DNA of 22,622 bases from a virus. Position 1 is the first letter of the stretch; the number at the start of each line of letters is the position of its first letter. The position numbers were made by a program, and so were the translations under genes. A model generated the notes under the pieces. It had not been told where the DNA came from. It ran no database searches and worked only from the letters and a program-made list of their open reading frames with translations. The DNA lies in the IMG/VR virus record IMGVR_UViG_3300022937_003630, positions 1 to 22,622 of that record. One strand, written 5' to 3'. This document shows positions 7,712 through 16,698 of this stretch, in pieces.

Positions 7712-9250
7712 ATGTATAGAATTCTGTCAGCATCAAAAGATTGCTATATTACAAACAAGATTATAAACAATTCTTTTAGAGCTACAGATGCAAATGTAGG
7801 TCAAGCAGGAACTCTCGATATTTTTAAGCTTTACGATGAAAGCAAAATATCAGGAGAAGATAAGCCTATTGAATTATCAAGAGCACTTATTAAATTCGAT
7901 TTAGATCCACTAAGAGAACTAACAGGTAGCATACTTGATATCACTAGTGATTCTTTTAAGTGCAATCTAAAACTTTTTGATGTTGCCGGTGGACAAACAC
8001 TTCCATCTAACTTTAAGATTATTGTCCACCCACTTTCAAGATCTTTTGACGAAGGGGTCGGAAGAGACGTTACTAGATTTCAAGATATCGATGCTGCTAA
8101 TTTTGTTACTGCGTCAATATCTGGTGATTCACCAAACGTCTGGAGCATTGAAGGTGCCAATAGAGAAGGCTTGTTAAATGCTGATGATATTGACATAATC
8201 GGCTCAGGAAACTTGGATGATGGATTAGGCGTTTCTTTTCTCTATAGTGAGCAGCTATTTGAAGATGGCACAGAAGATCTCAATGTTGACATTACAAGAG
8301 TAATATCTGGTACGCTAGCAGGACTTATACCGGACTATGGACTCAGAATAGCATTTTCAGGAACACAAGAAACTGATAATAAAACTAGATTTGTTAAAAG
8401 ATTCGCATCCAGAGATAGTTTGGATACAGCAATTCGTCCTAGGCTTGAAATAAAATTTAGAGACGATATTCAAGATCATCATGAAGCCTTCTTCTTTAAT
8501 CTATCTGGATCTTTGTTCTTAAATCATTTTTCAAGAGGTATCCCTTCGAATCTCGTATCAGGGTCAAGCTTGATTGGAATATCAGGTTCTGATTGCATGA
8601 GTGTCATGATAAAGACAGGATCTTTTGAGAAAGAACTTTCTGCATCTCAGCATTCATATGGGGCTTCACTATTTGCTTCAGGTGTATATTCAGCTAGCTT
8701 TGCGATTGATTCATTTAACACAACTGTTGTAACAGCTTCTAATACGATCGCCGATTTTGTCCGGGATAGCGGATCAATTAATTTTGATGTGTTCTGGAGA
8801 TCTAACGATAAGACTTACACATTCCACACTGGAAGCGTAGAAGTAAACAAACCTGAAACAACAGGTTTTGAAAATACTCCAAAAAGACTGATTGTGAGCA
8901 TTCAAAACGCTCGAAGCGCATACAAAAAGGGTGAAAAAGTTAGAATTAGATTTGTTGCCTTTGATGATGATGAAGTTGTGCCATCTTCAAAAGTACCTTA
9001 TGTAAGAAAAAGCCTTATCTTTACTCAGTGTTATTATAGAATTAGAGATGAGTATTCAAATACTGTCATAATTCCATTTGATACAACTGATAAGTCAACG
9101 CTTCTTTCAACTGATTCTAACGGAATGTACTTTGATCTTTACACGAACGATTTTCCCGTTGGAAGAGTTTTCTCAATTGATGTTTTGGTTAAAGACCTAG
9201 GGTCGGATCAAGTTTTCAAAAGAGTAGGTGGAACATTTAGGATTGAGTAA
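7712..9250 (+). CDS. Structural protein with DNRLRE-like N-terminal domain
   Basis: This is a 512-residue protein with an AGGA ribosome site at 7702-7705. The N-terminal part begins RILSASKDCYIT, then a variable stretch and SRALIKFDL (near residues 57-65). This is the pattern of DNRLRE-type beta-sandwich domains (hydrophobic start, 'D.yI', later 'r.lIkFDl'), which act as stalk or carbohydrate-contact modules in secreted and virion proteins. The rest is beta-rich and dense in Ser, Gly and Asp (for example GSGNLDDGLGVSFLYSEQLF, TGSFEKELSASQHSYGASLF). No catalytic motif or signal peptide is visible. It ends in TAATG with the gp7-like gene. Its position between gp6-like and gp7-like genes suggests a baseplate-bound accessory or fibre-attachment protein. 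The DNRLRE assignment is by pattern only. Confidence 0.65.
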   Translation: MYRILSASKDCYITNKIINNSFRATDANVGQAGTLDIFKLYDESKISGEDKPIELSRALIKFDLDPLRELTGSILDITSDSFKCNLKLFDVAGGQTLPSNFKIIVHPLSRSFDEGVGRDVTRFQDIDAANFVTASISGDSPNVWSIEGANREGLLNADDIDIIGSGNLDDGLGVSFLYSEQLFEDGTEDLNVDITRVISGTLAGLIPDYGLRIAFSGTQETDNKTRFVKRFASRDSLDTAIRPRLEIKFRDDIQDHHEAFFFNLSGSLFLNHFSRGIPSNLVSGSSLIGISGSDCMSVMIKTGSFEKELSASQHSYGASLFASGVYSASFAIDSFNTTVVTASNTIADFVRDSGSINFDVFWRSNDKTYTFHTGSVEVNKPETTGFENTPKRLIVSIQNARSAYKKGEKVRIRFVAFDDDEVVPSSKVPYVRKSLIFTQCYYRIRDEYSNTVIIPFDTTDKSTLLSTDSNGMYFDLYTNDFPVGRVFSIDVLVKDLGSDQVFKRVGGTFRIE

Positions 9251-12200
9251 TGACTAATAAGTCCCGACTACAGAACTTGCGTCCAGGAGTATTTTCTTCT
9301 GCAATTAGAAGAGAGAATGTGGATGGATCTAAGAGTCTAATCAACAAAACAAGTGAAGATTTAAGCAAGTTGTCAGTTGCTTCCGGTGACTACTTTCTAT
9401 ATGACAGTCCTGAAACAGGAATAAGAAACACGCAACAACTACCTGTAGATTTTTCAAAATTTGAAAATCATACCTTTTTTAACTCTGCGCAAGCAAATGT
9501 TAATGTTGCTTTTGACAATATTATCAATAAGTTTCCTTTTGATGGTACTCGACTTGAGTATGAAAACTATCTAAATGGACTTACAGGTTTTGAAAACTAC
9601 GTCCTCACACAGTTTCCCAAAAATATGGGATACCTGATTTTCTCAGGATCTTCAGGTGTTTCTGAAGAAGAAGGTACGTATATCAAGGTTTTTGATTTTA
9701 AGGGAAGTCAATTTACAGACTTCTCAAAAGACAAAACAGGTGTGTCTGTTTTAAATCCTGAGACGAATAGCTTTTCTCTTGAGTGTGTTTTAAACTTACC
9801 TTCAATCGTAAATGAAAATCAGGTCATCTTCCAAAAGATTTCTGGTTCTAATATGGGCTTTACTCTAGCAGTATCGCAGTCTAGCTCTACATCTAATGCA
9901 GATCTTCTTTTTGCAATGTCTTCCGGAAGTGTAAAGATGTTTACAAGCGCTTCTGTTGACAAAGATAGATTTAATCATATTGTTGCATCCTACGATAGAT
10001 CGACAACTCAAAATAATCTAAAGCTATACATCAATGAAAATTTAGTTGCCAGCTCTTCAGGTCAAGCAGCTCTCAAAACGATTGAATTTGATAGTACACC
10101 ATTCTTGATTGGGTCTGGATCATCGCACGAGCTTGTAGGTATGAGCGGAGATACAAACTTTATCCCCAGTGAAACGTATTCAGGATCTTTGGATGAAGTA
10201 AGATTTTATCATAGTTTAAGATCTGATTTAGATCAAAAGAAATTTGCAAATAGAAATGTTTTTCCAACGTCTGACTTGAAGCTATACTTCAAATTTAATG
10301 AACCCTCTGCAAGCTTTGGTAACAATGCATTGGTTTTGGATAGTAGCGGTAACTCATTACACTCTTTGGTTTCAAATTATGTTACTTCCATGAGAGAGAC
10401 CGGAAGTTTAGGGATTTCTTTAACCCAAGAAGATAGTGAACTAAATCCCGTTCTTTTTCCTAAATTTGAAGGTGTCCAAAATTTAAATACAGATCTTCTC
10501 ACGTCAGCCAGTACTTATGATGAAAGCAATCCAAACTTAATTACGAAGCTGGTACCTCCTCATTATTTTGATGAAGGCTTTAGCACGTTTGGATTTAGAG
10601 AATTTGATCAACCTATAAATTCACCATACTCAGGAAGCAATCTACCCGGTTCAGGTGAACTAGGATCGTCACAAATACTGTCAGCAATTTTATATGTTTG
10701 GGCAAAGCACTTTGATCAAATTAAGGCGACAACTGATCATATGTCCCAGGTAACTCACGTCGGATATGACGATGGTGAGAGTGCAGCAGATCAATTTCTT
10801 CCTTTCGTGTCGAGATACTTTGGATTTGAACTACCTCCCATTTTTACAAATGGTTCCCCTGAGCAATTTTATCACCATCAAGACTTGAGCGTTGACTATT
10901 CAAACAATCCTGCATCTTTGATGAAGATAAGAAACAATATTCTTAGGAGAATATTGACCAACATTGGAGAGACGATAAGGTCTAAAGGTACAGTTCATAG
11001 TGTTAAAACAATTTTAAGATCATTTGGTCTAGATCCTGATTTATATGTGAGAATCAAAGAGTTTGGTGGTCCAAAATCTTTCTCACTTTCAGACCTAAGA
11101 TATGATAGAGCTGTTATAAGCTCTGAATTAAGTTTCTCAGGATCATTTACTACGCCTGGATCAACAAATGCGCAGGGGATTTACGATAATCTACCTCGTC
11201 TTCAAGGCGGATATTTAACTGGATCCAGGATTGAAGTAGGTGTACCTGAAGCAGCAGGAACTTTTGTAGAAAAAGGAAGTTCACATGAGTCAAAAGGATT
11301 CGGTCTTCACGGAATATCAGATGACCCAAATGATGGACTTTTTACGTCTGGATCATGGACTTATGAAGCAACTTATAGATTTCCGAATAGATTGACAAAT
11401 AATCTAAGCTCATCATTTTCGTATCCTGTGACTCAAAGTTTGGCTCGCCTACATGTTACTGGCTCCGGAGCTTTGGCACCATATGAAGGTGTCGTAGCAA
11501 ATATGCTTCTAATGTCAGGATCAGAAGAAAACAAAGACGGGCATGTTAAACTTTGGGTTAGAAATAACACAGCAGGACCAAGTATTGCTACATTACCTTC
11601 ATTAAAGCTGGTTATACCTTTTGTCTCAGTTAGCAATGGTGAAACGTGGAACTTTTCATTTGGTAGAGAAAGAGCTGAATCTCCTGTTGTTTCTTCTTCA
11701 TACTTCTTAAGATGCGCAAGACAGTCAAATGGAAGAATAGAACAAATTTTCTCAACATCTTCTTTTTATATGGAAGATGCTAATGCAAACTTTGCAAATA
11801 ATGTTTTCCAAAATAAAAGCGATACTTTAAACGCCTCAGGTTCTTATGTTGTAATTGGACCTCAAGTTATTGGAACACACAAAGATTTCTTTTTGAATAA
11901 CAGCAATGAGGATGATCAAGCTAGAGCAACTGATTTTGCAGGAAGCGTTTCAAATGTCAAGTTTTGGTCTAAAGCGCTAAAGATTGAAGAATGGAAAGAA
12001 CACGTTAGAAATCCAAGCTCTTTAGGTGTTCAAGATCCTGAACTGAATTTTAACTTTGTCACGCAAGAATCAGGATCATTTGAAAGACTAAGAATGGATC
12101 TAACTTGCGATCAGCCTATAACATCTTCAAATTCTACAGGCGTTATCAAAATAATCGATTTCTCTCAAAATGAAACATCAGGTTCAACAACAGGATTTGA

Positions 12201-12930
12201 AAGCTCTGTTGACGTATTTGAAAATGAGAAGAGATTTATTAGCACAGTTTCTCCTAATTTTGATGAGAATTTAAATAGTGTCAAGGTTAGACCAAGAAGC
12301 TTTAAGAGCTCTGATAACAGAGATGAATACAGCGCTTTGCCTGCACCTTTATTTGAGATTCCTCGAGATGAAGAACCTCAAGATGATCCAAGATTTTCTC
12401 TAGAGTTTTCGATAGCAGATGCCCTCAATGAAGATATCTCTAAGATATTTGCAAATCTTGACGCGATCGATGATGCAATTGGAAATGCAAATCTTCAATT
12501 TGAAGAAGATTATCCAGATCTCGAATCTCTCAGAGATGTCTATTTCAATAGACTGACAAAGAAGATAAATATTAAAGAGTTTTTTGAGTTCTACAAGTGG
12601 TTTGATACATCAATTGGAGTTTTGATTGAACAAACTATGCCAAAGAAGGCAAATTTCTTAGGTGTAAACTTTGTTGTCGAACCTCACGCTCTTGAGAGAG
12701 GAAAGCTTAGACGTCATAATGGAAACTATTATACTTCTGACTATCAAAAGCCAGGAGATGTGACGCTAGGAGGGCTCCGAGGAGCAGGATCAAATCAAAA
12801 TAGAAACGAGTTTCCAGAAGGTAATTCTCCTGATGCACCTGTTCAGCCTACGCCTAATGCTTTTGATACACAAATTTGTGATTCATATAACGGTGGTTAC
12901 GGCGGAACAGGATTGAATTGGTCGAGGTAG
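9250..12930 (+). CDS. Large baseplate wedge protein, gp7/gpI-like, with two LamG-like domains
   Basis: This 1226-residue protein starts at a TAATG junction after AGGA (9238-9241). Residues about 170-325 form a LamG/concanavalin-like fold: SFSLECVLNLP, RFNHIVASYD, NNLKLYINENLVASS, PFLIGSG, SGSLDEVRFYHSLRS. A second copy covers about 700-920 (GSWTYEATYRFPNR ... KLWVRNN ... GSVSNVKFWSKALKIEEW). Between them, residues 470-605 carry a gpI-like core: ILSAILYVWAKHFDQIKATT and RRILTNIGETIRSKGTVHSV, then KTILRSFGLDPD. In contractile systems this family (T4 gp7, 1032 residues; P2 gpI; Afp12) binds the gp6 dimer. A conserved-looking C-terminal block (FFEFYKWFDTSIGVLIEQTM, then FLGVNFVVEPHALERG) follows. 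The gp7 role is inferred from this core and from order after gp25 and gp6; the LamG folds may bind glycans. Confidence 0.7.
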   Translation: MTNKSRLQNLRPGVFSSAIRRENVDGSKSLINKTSEDLSKLSVASGDYFLYDSPETGIRNTQQLPVDFSKFENHTFFNSAQANVNVAFDNIINKFPFDGTRLEYENYLNGLTGFENYVLTQFPKNMGYLIFSGSSGVSEEEGTYIKVFDFKGSQFTDFSKDKTGVSVLNPETNSFSLECVLNLPSIVNENQVIFQKISGSNMGFTLAVSQSSSTSNADLLFAMSSGSVKMFTSASVDKDRFNHIVASYDRSTTQNNLKLYINENLVASSSGQAALKTIEFDSTPFLIGSGSSHELVGMSGDTNFIPSETYSGSLDEVRFYHSLRSDLDQKKFANRNVFPTSDLKLYFKFNEPSASFGNNALVLDSSGNSLHSLVSNYVTSMRETGSLGISLTQEDSELNPVLFPKFEGVQNLNTDLLTSASTYDESNPNLITKLVPPHYFDEGFSTFGFREFDQPINSPYSGSNLPGSGELGSSQILSAILYVWAKHFDQIKATTDHMSQVTHVGYDDGESAADQFLPFVSRYFGFELPPIFTNGSPEQFYHHQDLSVDYSNNPASLMKIRNNILRRILTNIGETIRSKGTVHSVKTILRSFGLDPDLYVRIKEFGGPKSFSLSDLRYDRAVISSELSFSGSFTTPGSTNAQGIYDNLPRLQGGYLTGSRIEVGVPEAAGTFVEKGSSHESKGFGLHGISDDPNDGLFTSGSWTYEATYRFPNRLTNNLSSSFSYPVTQSLARLHVTGSGALAPYEGVVANMLLMSGSEENKDGHVKLWVRNNTAGPSIATLPSLKLVIPFVSVSNGETWNFSFGRERAESPVVSSSYFLRCARQSNGRIEQIFSTSSFYMEDANANFANNVFQNKSDTLNASGSYVVIGPQVIGTHKDFFLNNSNEDDQARATDFAGSVSNVKFWSKALKIEEWKEHVRNPSSLGVQDPELNFNFVTQESGSFERLRMDLTCDQPITSSNSTGVIKIIDFSQNETSGSTTGFESSVDVFENEKRFISTVSPNFDENLNSVKVRPRSFKSSDNRDEYSALPAPLFEIPRDEEPQDDPRFSLEFSIADALNEDISKIFANLDAIDDAIGNANLQFEEDYPDLESLRDVYFNRLTKKINIKEFFEFYKWFDTSIGVLIEQTMPKKANFLGVNFVVEPHALERGKLRRHNGNYYTSDYQKPGDVTLGGLRGAGSNQNRNEFPEGNSPDAPVQPTPNAFDTQICDSYNGGYGGTGLNWSR

Positions 12931-12936
12931 ATTTCT

Positions 12937-13902
12937 ATGTCTTTTAATCCCAAAGTAAATTTTGAATACAGAGCTGAATTTAAAGACAAGCAAGGAGTAT
13001 CAAAAATTGATGCTTCTACAAAGAAAGCAACTCCTCCAGACTTAGACAAGAGAAGAGAAAAACCTGACAGTAAATACGACCCACATTCACCTGATTACGT
13101 CAGAGAGACTGCTAAGACAAAAGACCAAGTAAACTGTGTTGCAAAGTTTACACAAGGTGTCAGCGGCAAAAACAAAACTCCATCTGGAAATAGAGTTCTT
13201 CCTTTGATGGGAACAGGCTTAAATGATAATGCGGTAGCTGTTTTAAATTTTGGACAACCCCAGGAATTTAAGTCAAATGAATCATTTGAAGATATCGCAT
13301 CTTTTTCAAAGTCTGAGATAAGACCTGATAACACTGCAGACACAGCAGCTATAGACTTCATAGAATCAGGAGATGATCAGACATACGCTCTAAACCTGAT
13401 CAATAATGCGCATGATGATCCTTCGCAATTTAACGGCGTTATAGAAGGAATGACGATTAGAGATGTTTTATCGCATGTGTCTACTGAAAGTCCTTTTATA
13501 GCTAGATCTACAAAAGGCGCAGTTATGGATGGAAATATTGATTCTCATGGAAGATCTTCTAGCGTACAAAATCTATACCCGCTTACATCTTCTTCCGGAG
13601 TTGATGTATTTTTGGACGGGGGAGAGAGAATAGGTGACATTTTAGTTCCAACTGCTGTCTGGGAACAAGAGAAAAATGTTGCACCATTTGATGAAACTCA
13701 AAACAATAGAAATGACGTAAATGCTCAAATGCTATTGCTGAGTGCTTCATCTGATATGCTCGATGCGCTGAGTGCCTTAAATCCACAGACTGAACAGTAC
13801 CCTCCCGCAGGTTTTAAATCTTCGAGAACAGGGTTTATATTTACTAATGGTGCGTTTGGTGTCGATTCAATCGCATTTGGAAATCTGAAAAACGATGCCT
13901 AA
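12937..13902 (+). CDS. Virion structural protein, unrecognised
   Basis: This 321-residue protein has a GAGG ribosome site at about 12922-12925, inside the end of the upstream gene. The N-terminal 60 residues are very charged (KDKQGVSKIDASTKKATPPD, LDKRREKPDSKYDPHSPDY) and look disordered. The middle (residues about 95-190) is acidic and includes ESGDDQTYALNLINNAHDDP, and the C-terminal part ends in short hydrophobic strands (TGFIFTNGAFGVDSIAFGNL). No membrane segment, signal peptide or enzyme motif is seen. The gene lies between the gp7-like protein and a 919-residue protein and overlaps the latter by eight bases (ATGCCTAA), so it is probably a tail or baseplate connector made with them. I do not recognise the family. 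Confidence 0.6.
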   Translation: MSFNPKVNFEYRAEFKDKQGVSKIDASTKKATPPDLDKRREKPDSKYDPHSPDYVRETAKTKDQVNCVAKFTQGVSGKNKTPSGNRVLPLMGTGLNDNAVAVLNFGQPQEFKSNESFEDIASFSKSEIRPDNTADTAAIDFIESGDDQTYALNLINNAHDDPSQFNGVIEGMTIRDVLSHVSTESPFIARSTKGAVMDGNIDSHGRSSSVQNLYPLTSSSGVDVFLDGGERIGDILVPTAVWEQEKNVAPFDETQNNRNDVNAQMLLLSASSDMLDALSALNPQTEQYPPAGFKSSRTGFIFTNGAFGVDSIAFGNLKNDA

Positions 13903-16654
13903 AAGAACAAAAGATAGAGAAGGAAATACGCTGACGATATCAGGGATCACATCTCTATCGCCCAGAGTTTATATTCGAAATGTTGATAATGCGACAGGTT
14001 CTTATCCTACTATTGCTAGAACAGGGGATTCAAGAACAGGAGTATATTCTGGATCATTTGATGATACTACATCAATTCTTGTAGGGGCATCTGACAATCT
14101 TATCTTGGGTAGGCAGATATTTTCCTCAAGTCAATACATTGATAGATTTGTTGCAACACCAAGTACGAATCCTACACTTGTAGGGCCAGGAACAGCTTCT
14201 TTTGGTATCGCAGATCAAAGAGTCACCTTCACGCCCGGGCAAGATCTTCTTCCTTTTTCTGAGCACAATCTCTTTGAAAATGATCCAAGCTCTGCAACAG
14301 ATCCTTTTTATCTAACAGGAAGCCGGGTTGAGGATGTCGGTTTGGGATTCTCAAATCCACTTAAATCTAAGACAAAAATTGAGATCGACTTAACAACTAA
14401 CGAAACTTCCCTAATCTCAGTTGATGGAGGCGCATCCGCTGGGACATTTCACCATCACATGGGATATTATAATAAGAGCGAAAAGAAATTTGACTTAATA
14501 GGCTCAGGAGTTTTTCCACAAACCGATACAGCCCAAAGATCTCTCGATTCTCTCAATATTGGATTTGGAGTTTCTACTGATGTAGGTGGTGTAACACCAG
14601 CAGATACAATTAAGCGTACTAGGCTATCCGGCGCACCCATATCAAATTTTGGATTTCCAATCCATCCGAAATATCATGCTACTTCTTCTCAGCTAACACA
14701 AATGTCTGAGTATATTAATGCACCTTTTGTTGTCGAAAAAGCAGTTTTAACTTTTTCTGGAACTTTTCAAAATGCTGAAACAGGTGGTGGAACTGCTGAC
14801 TCACCAATGTCTACGTTCTTTATCTTAAATCAAAGATCACCCTTCAATGTTGAACAGACATATACATCTGTCGAAGGTGATACAGGTTATCCCCAGTTCG
14901 GTATCTTGACTTCTTCAATCCCGTCTCTTGCAGTTTTAAATGAGTCTGGAGAAGGTGTGTATGTTGATTCAGGAAGAGATCTGGTTACATATATGCAAGC
15001 GGTTTCTGTAAACCCAGGAATATCAGGAGAACTAAAGCAGGCAACTTTGAGAGAATTGAATGTAATAGATGTTTCTGGGACAGGAAAGTTAGCTCCGGGT
15101 GAATATGTGATGTCAGGGACTGTAAAGTCTCCTGTTGTTCAAACATCTCAGGCAGTTCTAAAATTAACTGTAAATGGGAATATGGTCTTAACATCTTATG
15201 AAAACGGTGGTCGAAATGCTTTAGGTTTGCCTACAGGGCGAGATCTAACAACTTCTGTTTATGGTGAGAACGTATCGGGATCATACCAGGTAGAAAATAC
15301 GAAGACAGCATTCGTTGCTGACTTGGTTGAGCCAGAATTTGTGTCAGTTAACAACCCATACGTTTTACGTCCTGAAGACAATTTGATCTTTGGGTGGCAG
15401 CTGTCAGTGCCCTATTCGGTAGGAGGATCATCTACTCTTGAGATAGCGCCCTATAACGGCAAGCTTACACTTTACGGATCTCTAATCAGAGAGGGCAGAG
15501 AATTCCACCAGGGAACAAACCAGCTTTTAACTTCTGACAGCATCCATGAAGATGTAAGAGATAATACTACATTAACAAACACGTCAGACTGCTTAGATCA
15601 ATTTTTATCTGAGTATACATCTCAATATAGCGGATCTTATATAGATCAAGTATTTGATGAAGACTTAGGGGTCGGAACTTCTCGTATCGATGTCAAACCC
15701 AATAGTGTCATTTCCGGGCAAGCAGGAACAACAGGATCCATATTGCGAGGAATTCACTTGATCGACTCAGGTGAGAGATTCTTTGATTCTTTAGTTCCAG
15801 ATATACAGACTATTTTTTCAATTGATGGGGCTTCTATAATATCAGACCCGCTCGGATCTGGTAAGGCAGCGCTAGGCATAGGAACCCAACCTGTTGATGT
15901 CACTGATGCAACATCAAAAAATGATAAATGGTTTTTTGCCTTTCCGTTTGAAAACAGGTATGATAATGTTGCCAGAACCCCTGTCGGAATTGAAAAGATC
16001 AGTGGTGGCCCCCTTGATTCACTTTCAGCGGGAGTTGTTTTCACAGGCTTTGCACCAGACGGTGGCGCAGGATTCTGGACTGATGAAAACCTTGGCTTTG
16101 GAAATGAAACTTTCAAGCAGAGAAATAAGATTATCTTCGGAATTGGAGCAGGCCCATCTGGATCTGTCGAGCCTTCTCTTATCGACAATGCTACAATCCC
16201 ATCACCAGACGCAGAGTTTGCTTCCCCTCCGATTCTAAGAGGATTTAAGTATGGATTGATTAACGCAGTTCCTCAATTCACAAAGGCAATTTTTAGATAT
16301 GATCGATTTGGTCAGTTTAGAGATATGTTGGAGCAAAGGCTTTTTGCTAAGTTCCAGTCTGCTGGAGATCAATCAAGAGAAGTTGTCTCAATTGTCTTCT
16401 CAAAAGTTCTCAATGTGGGAGATGGAAATCTCGTAAGAAGGCAATTCACACCTGAAGATGCATCAGGACACTTAAATATCGACCAGCACGCTAGAGTCAC
16501 GAAACCTTTCTTTGATGTAGAGCCTTCTGGTATCACGCAAAATACTAATGTTGATTCACTGCAAGTTGCTAATATCAATTCTTTAGCAGGAGGCGCGGAC
16601 ATAGACCCTAAAAATCTTGGTCTGAATGATTTCTCTTCTTTCGTAAAAGGTTAA
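13895..16654 (+). CDS. Large virion structural protein, unrecognised
   Basis: This is a 919-residue protein starting inside the last codons of the previous gene (ATGCCTAA overlap); the ribosome site is weak (GGAAA), so coupled translation is likely. The composition is rich in Ser, Thr, Gly and Asp, with many short beta strands and no long helices. Examples are RTGDSRTGVYSGSFDDTTSI near the N-terminus and TGKLAPGEYVMSGTVKSPVV in the middle. A few regions look more conserved: NPYVLRPEDNLIFGWQLSVP (near 487-506), then FRYDRFGQFRDMLEQRLFAK (about 800-820), which could be a packing helix. The 'LIFGWQLSVP' strand is a type I recall from large marine phage baseplate proteins, but I have no function for it. 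It is probably a peripheral baseplate or tail-fibre network protein. A gap of 44 bases follows. Confidence 0.6.
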   Translation: MPKRTKDREGNTLTISGITSLSPRVYIRNVDNATGSYPTIARTGDSRTGVYSGSFDDTTSILVGASDNLILGRQIFSSSQYIDRFVATPSTNPTLVGPGTASFGIADQRVTFTPGQDLLPFSEHNLFENDPSSATDPFYLTGSRVEDVGLGFSNPLKSKTKIEIDLTTNETSLISVDGGASAGTFHHHMGYYNKSEKKFDLIGSGVFPQTDTAQRSLDSLNIGFGVSTDVGGVTPADTIKRTRLSGAPISNFGFPIHPKYHATSSQLTQMSEYINAPFVVEKAVLTFSGTFQNAETGGGTADSPMSTFFILNQRSPFNVEQTYTSVEGDTGYPQFGILTSSIPSLAVLNESGEGVYVDSGRDLVTYMQAVSVNPGISGELKQATLRELNVIDVSGTGKLAPGEYVMSGTVKSPVVQTSQAVLKLTVNGNMVLTSYENGGRNALGLPTGRDLTTSVYGENVSGSYQVENTKTAFVADLVEPEFVSVNNPYVLRPEDNLIFGWQLSVPYSVGGSSTLEIAPYNGKLTLYGSLIREGREFHQGTNQLLTSDSIHEDVRDNTTLTNTSDCLDQFLSEYTSQYSGSYIDQVFDEDLGVGTSRIDVKPNSVISGQAGTTGSILRGIHLIDSGERFFDSLVPDIQTIFSIDGASIISDPLGSGKAALGIGTQPVDVTDATSKNDKWFFAFPFENRYDNVARTPVGIEKISGGPLDSLSAGVVFTGFAPDGGAGFWTDENLGFGNETFKQRNKIIFGIGAGPSGSVEPSLIDNATIPSPDAEFASPPILRGFKYGLINAVPQFTKAIFRYDRFGQFRDMLEQRLFAKFQSAGDQSREVVSIVFSKVLNVGDGNLVRRQFTPEDASGHLNIDQHARVTKPFFDVEPSGITQNTNVDSLQVANINSLAGGADIDPKNLGLNDFSSFVKG

Positions 16655-16698
16655 GCAGTAAATCGATAAGTATTTACATATGATCTGCGGAGAGCAAC
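16655..16698 (+). promoter_or_regulatory. Gap with small inverted repeat and possible promoter element
   Basis: This gap precedes the 1109-residue fibre gene. It holds an inverted repeat, GTAAAT (16658-16663) and ATTTAC (16672-16677), around an eight-base loop, and a TATTTACATAT stretch (16671-16681) that resembles TATTTATAAT in the gap before gp25. A short out-of-frame ATG (16680-16682) opens only eight codons. The ribosome site GGAG (16689-16692) lies six bases before the TTG start at 16699, which decides that start. Promoter activity is a guess. Confidence 0.3.
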
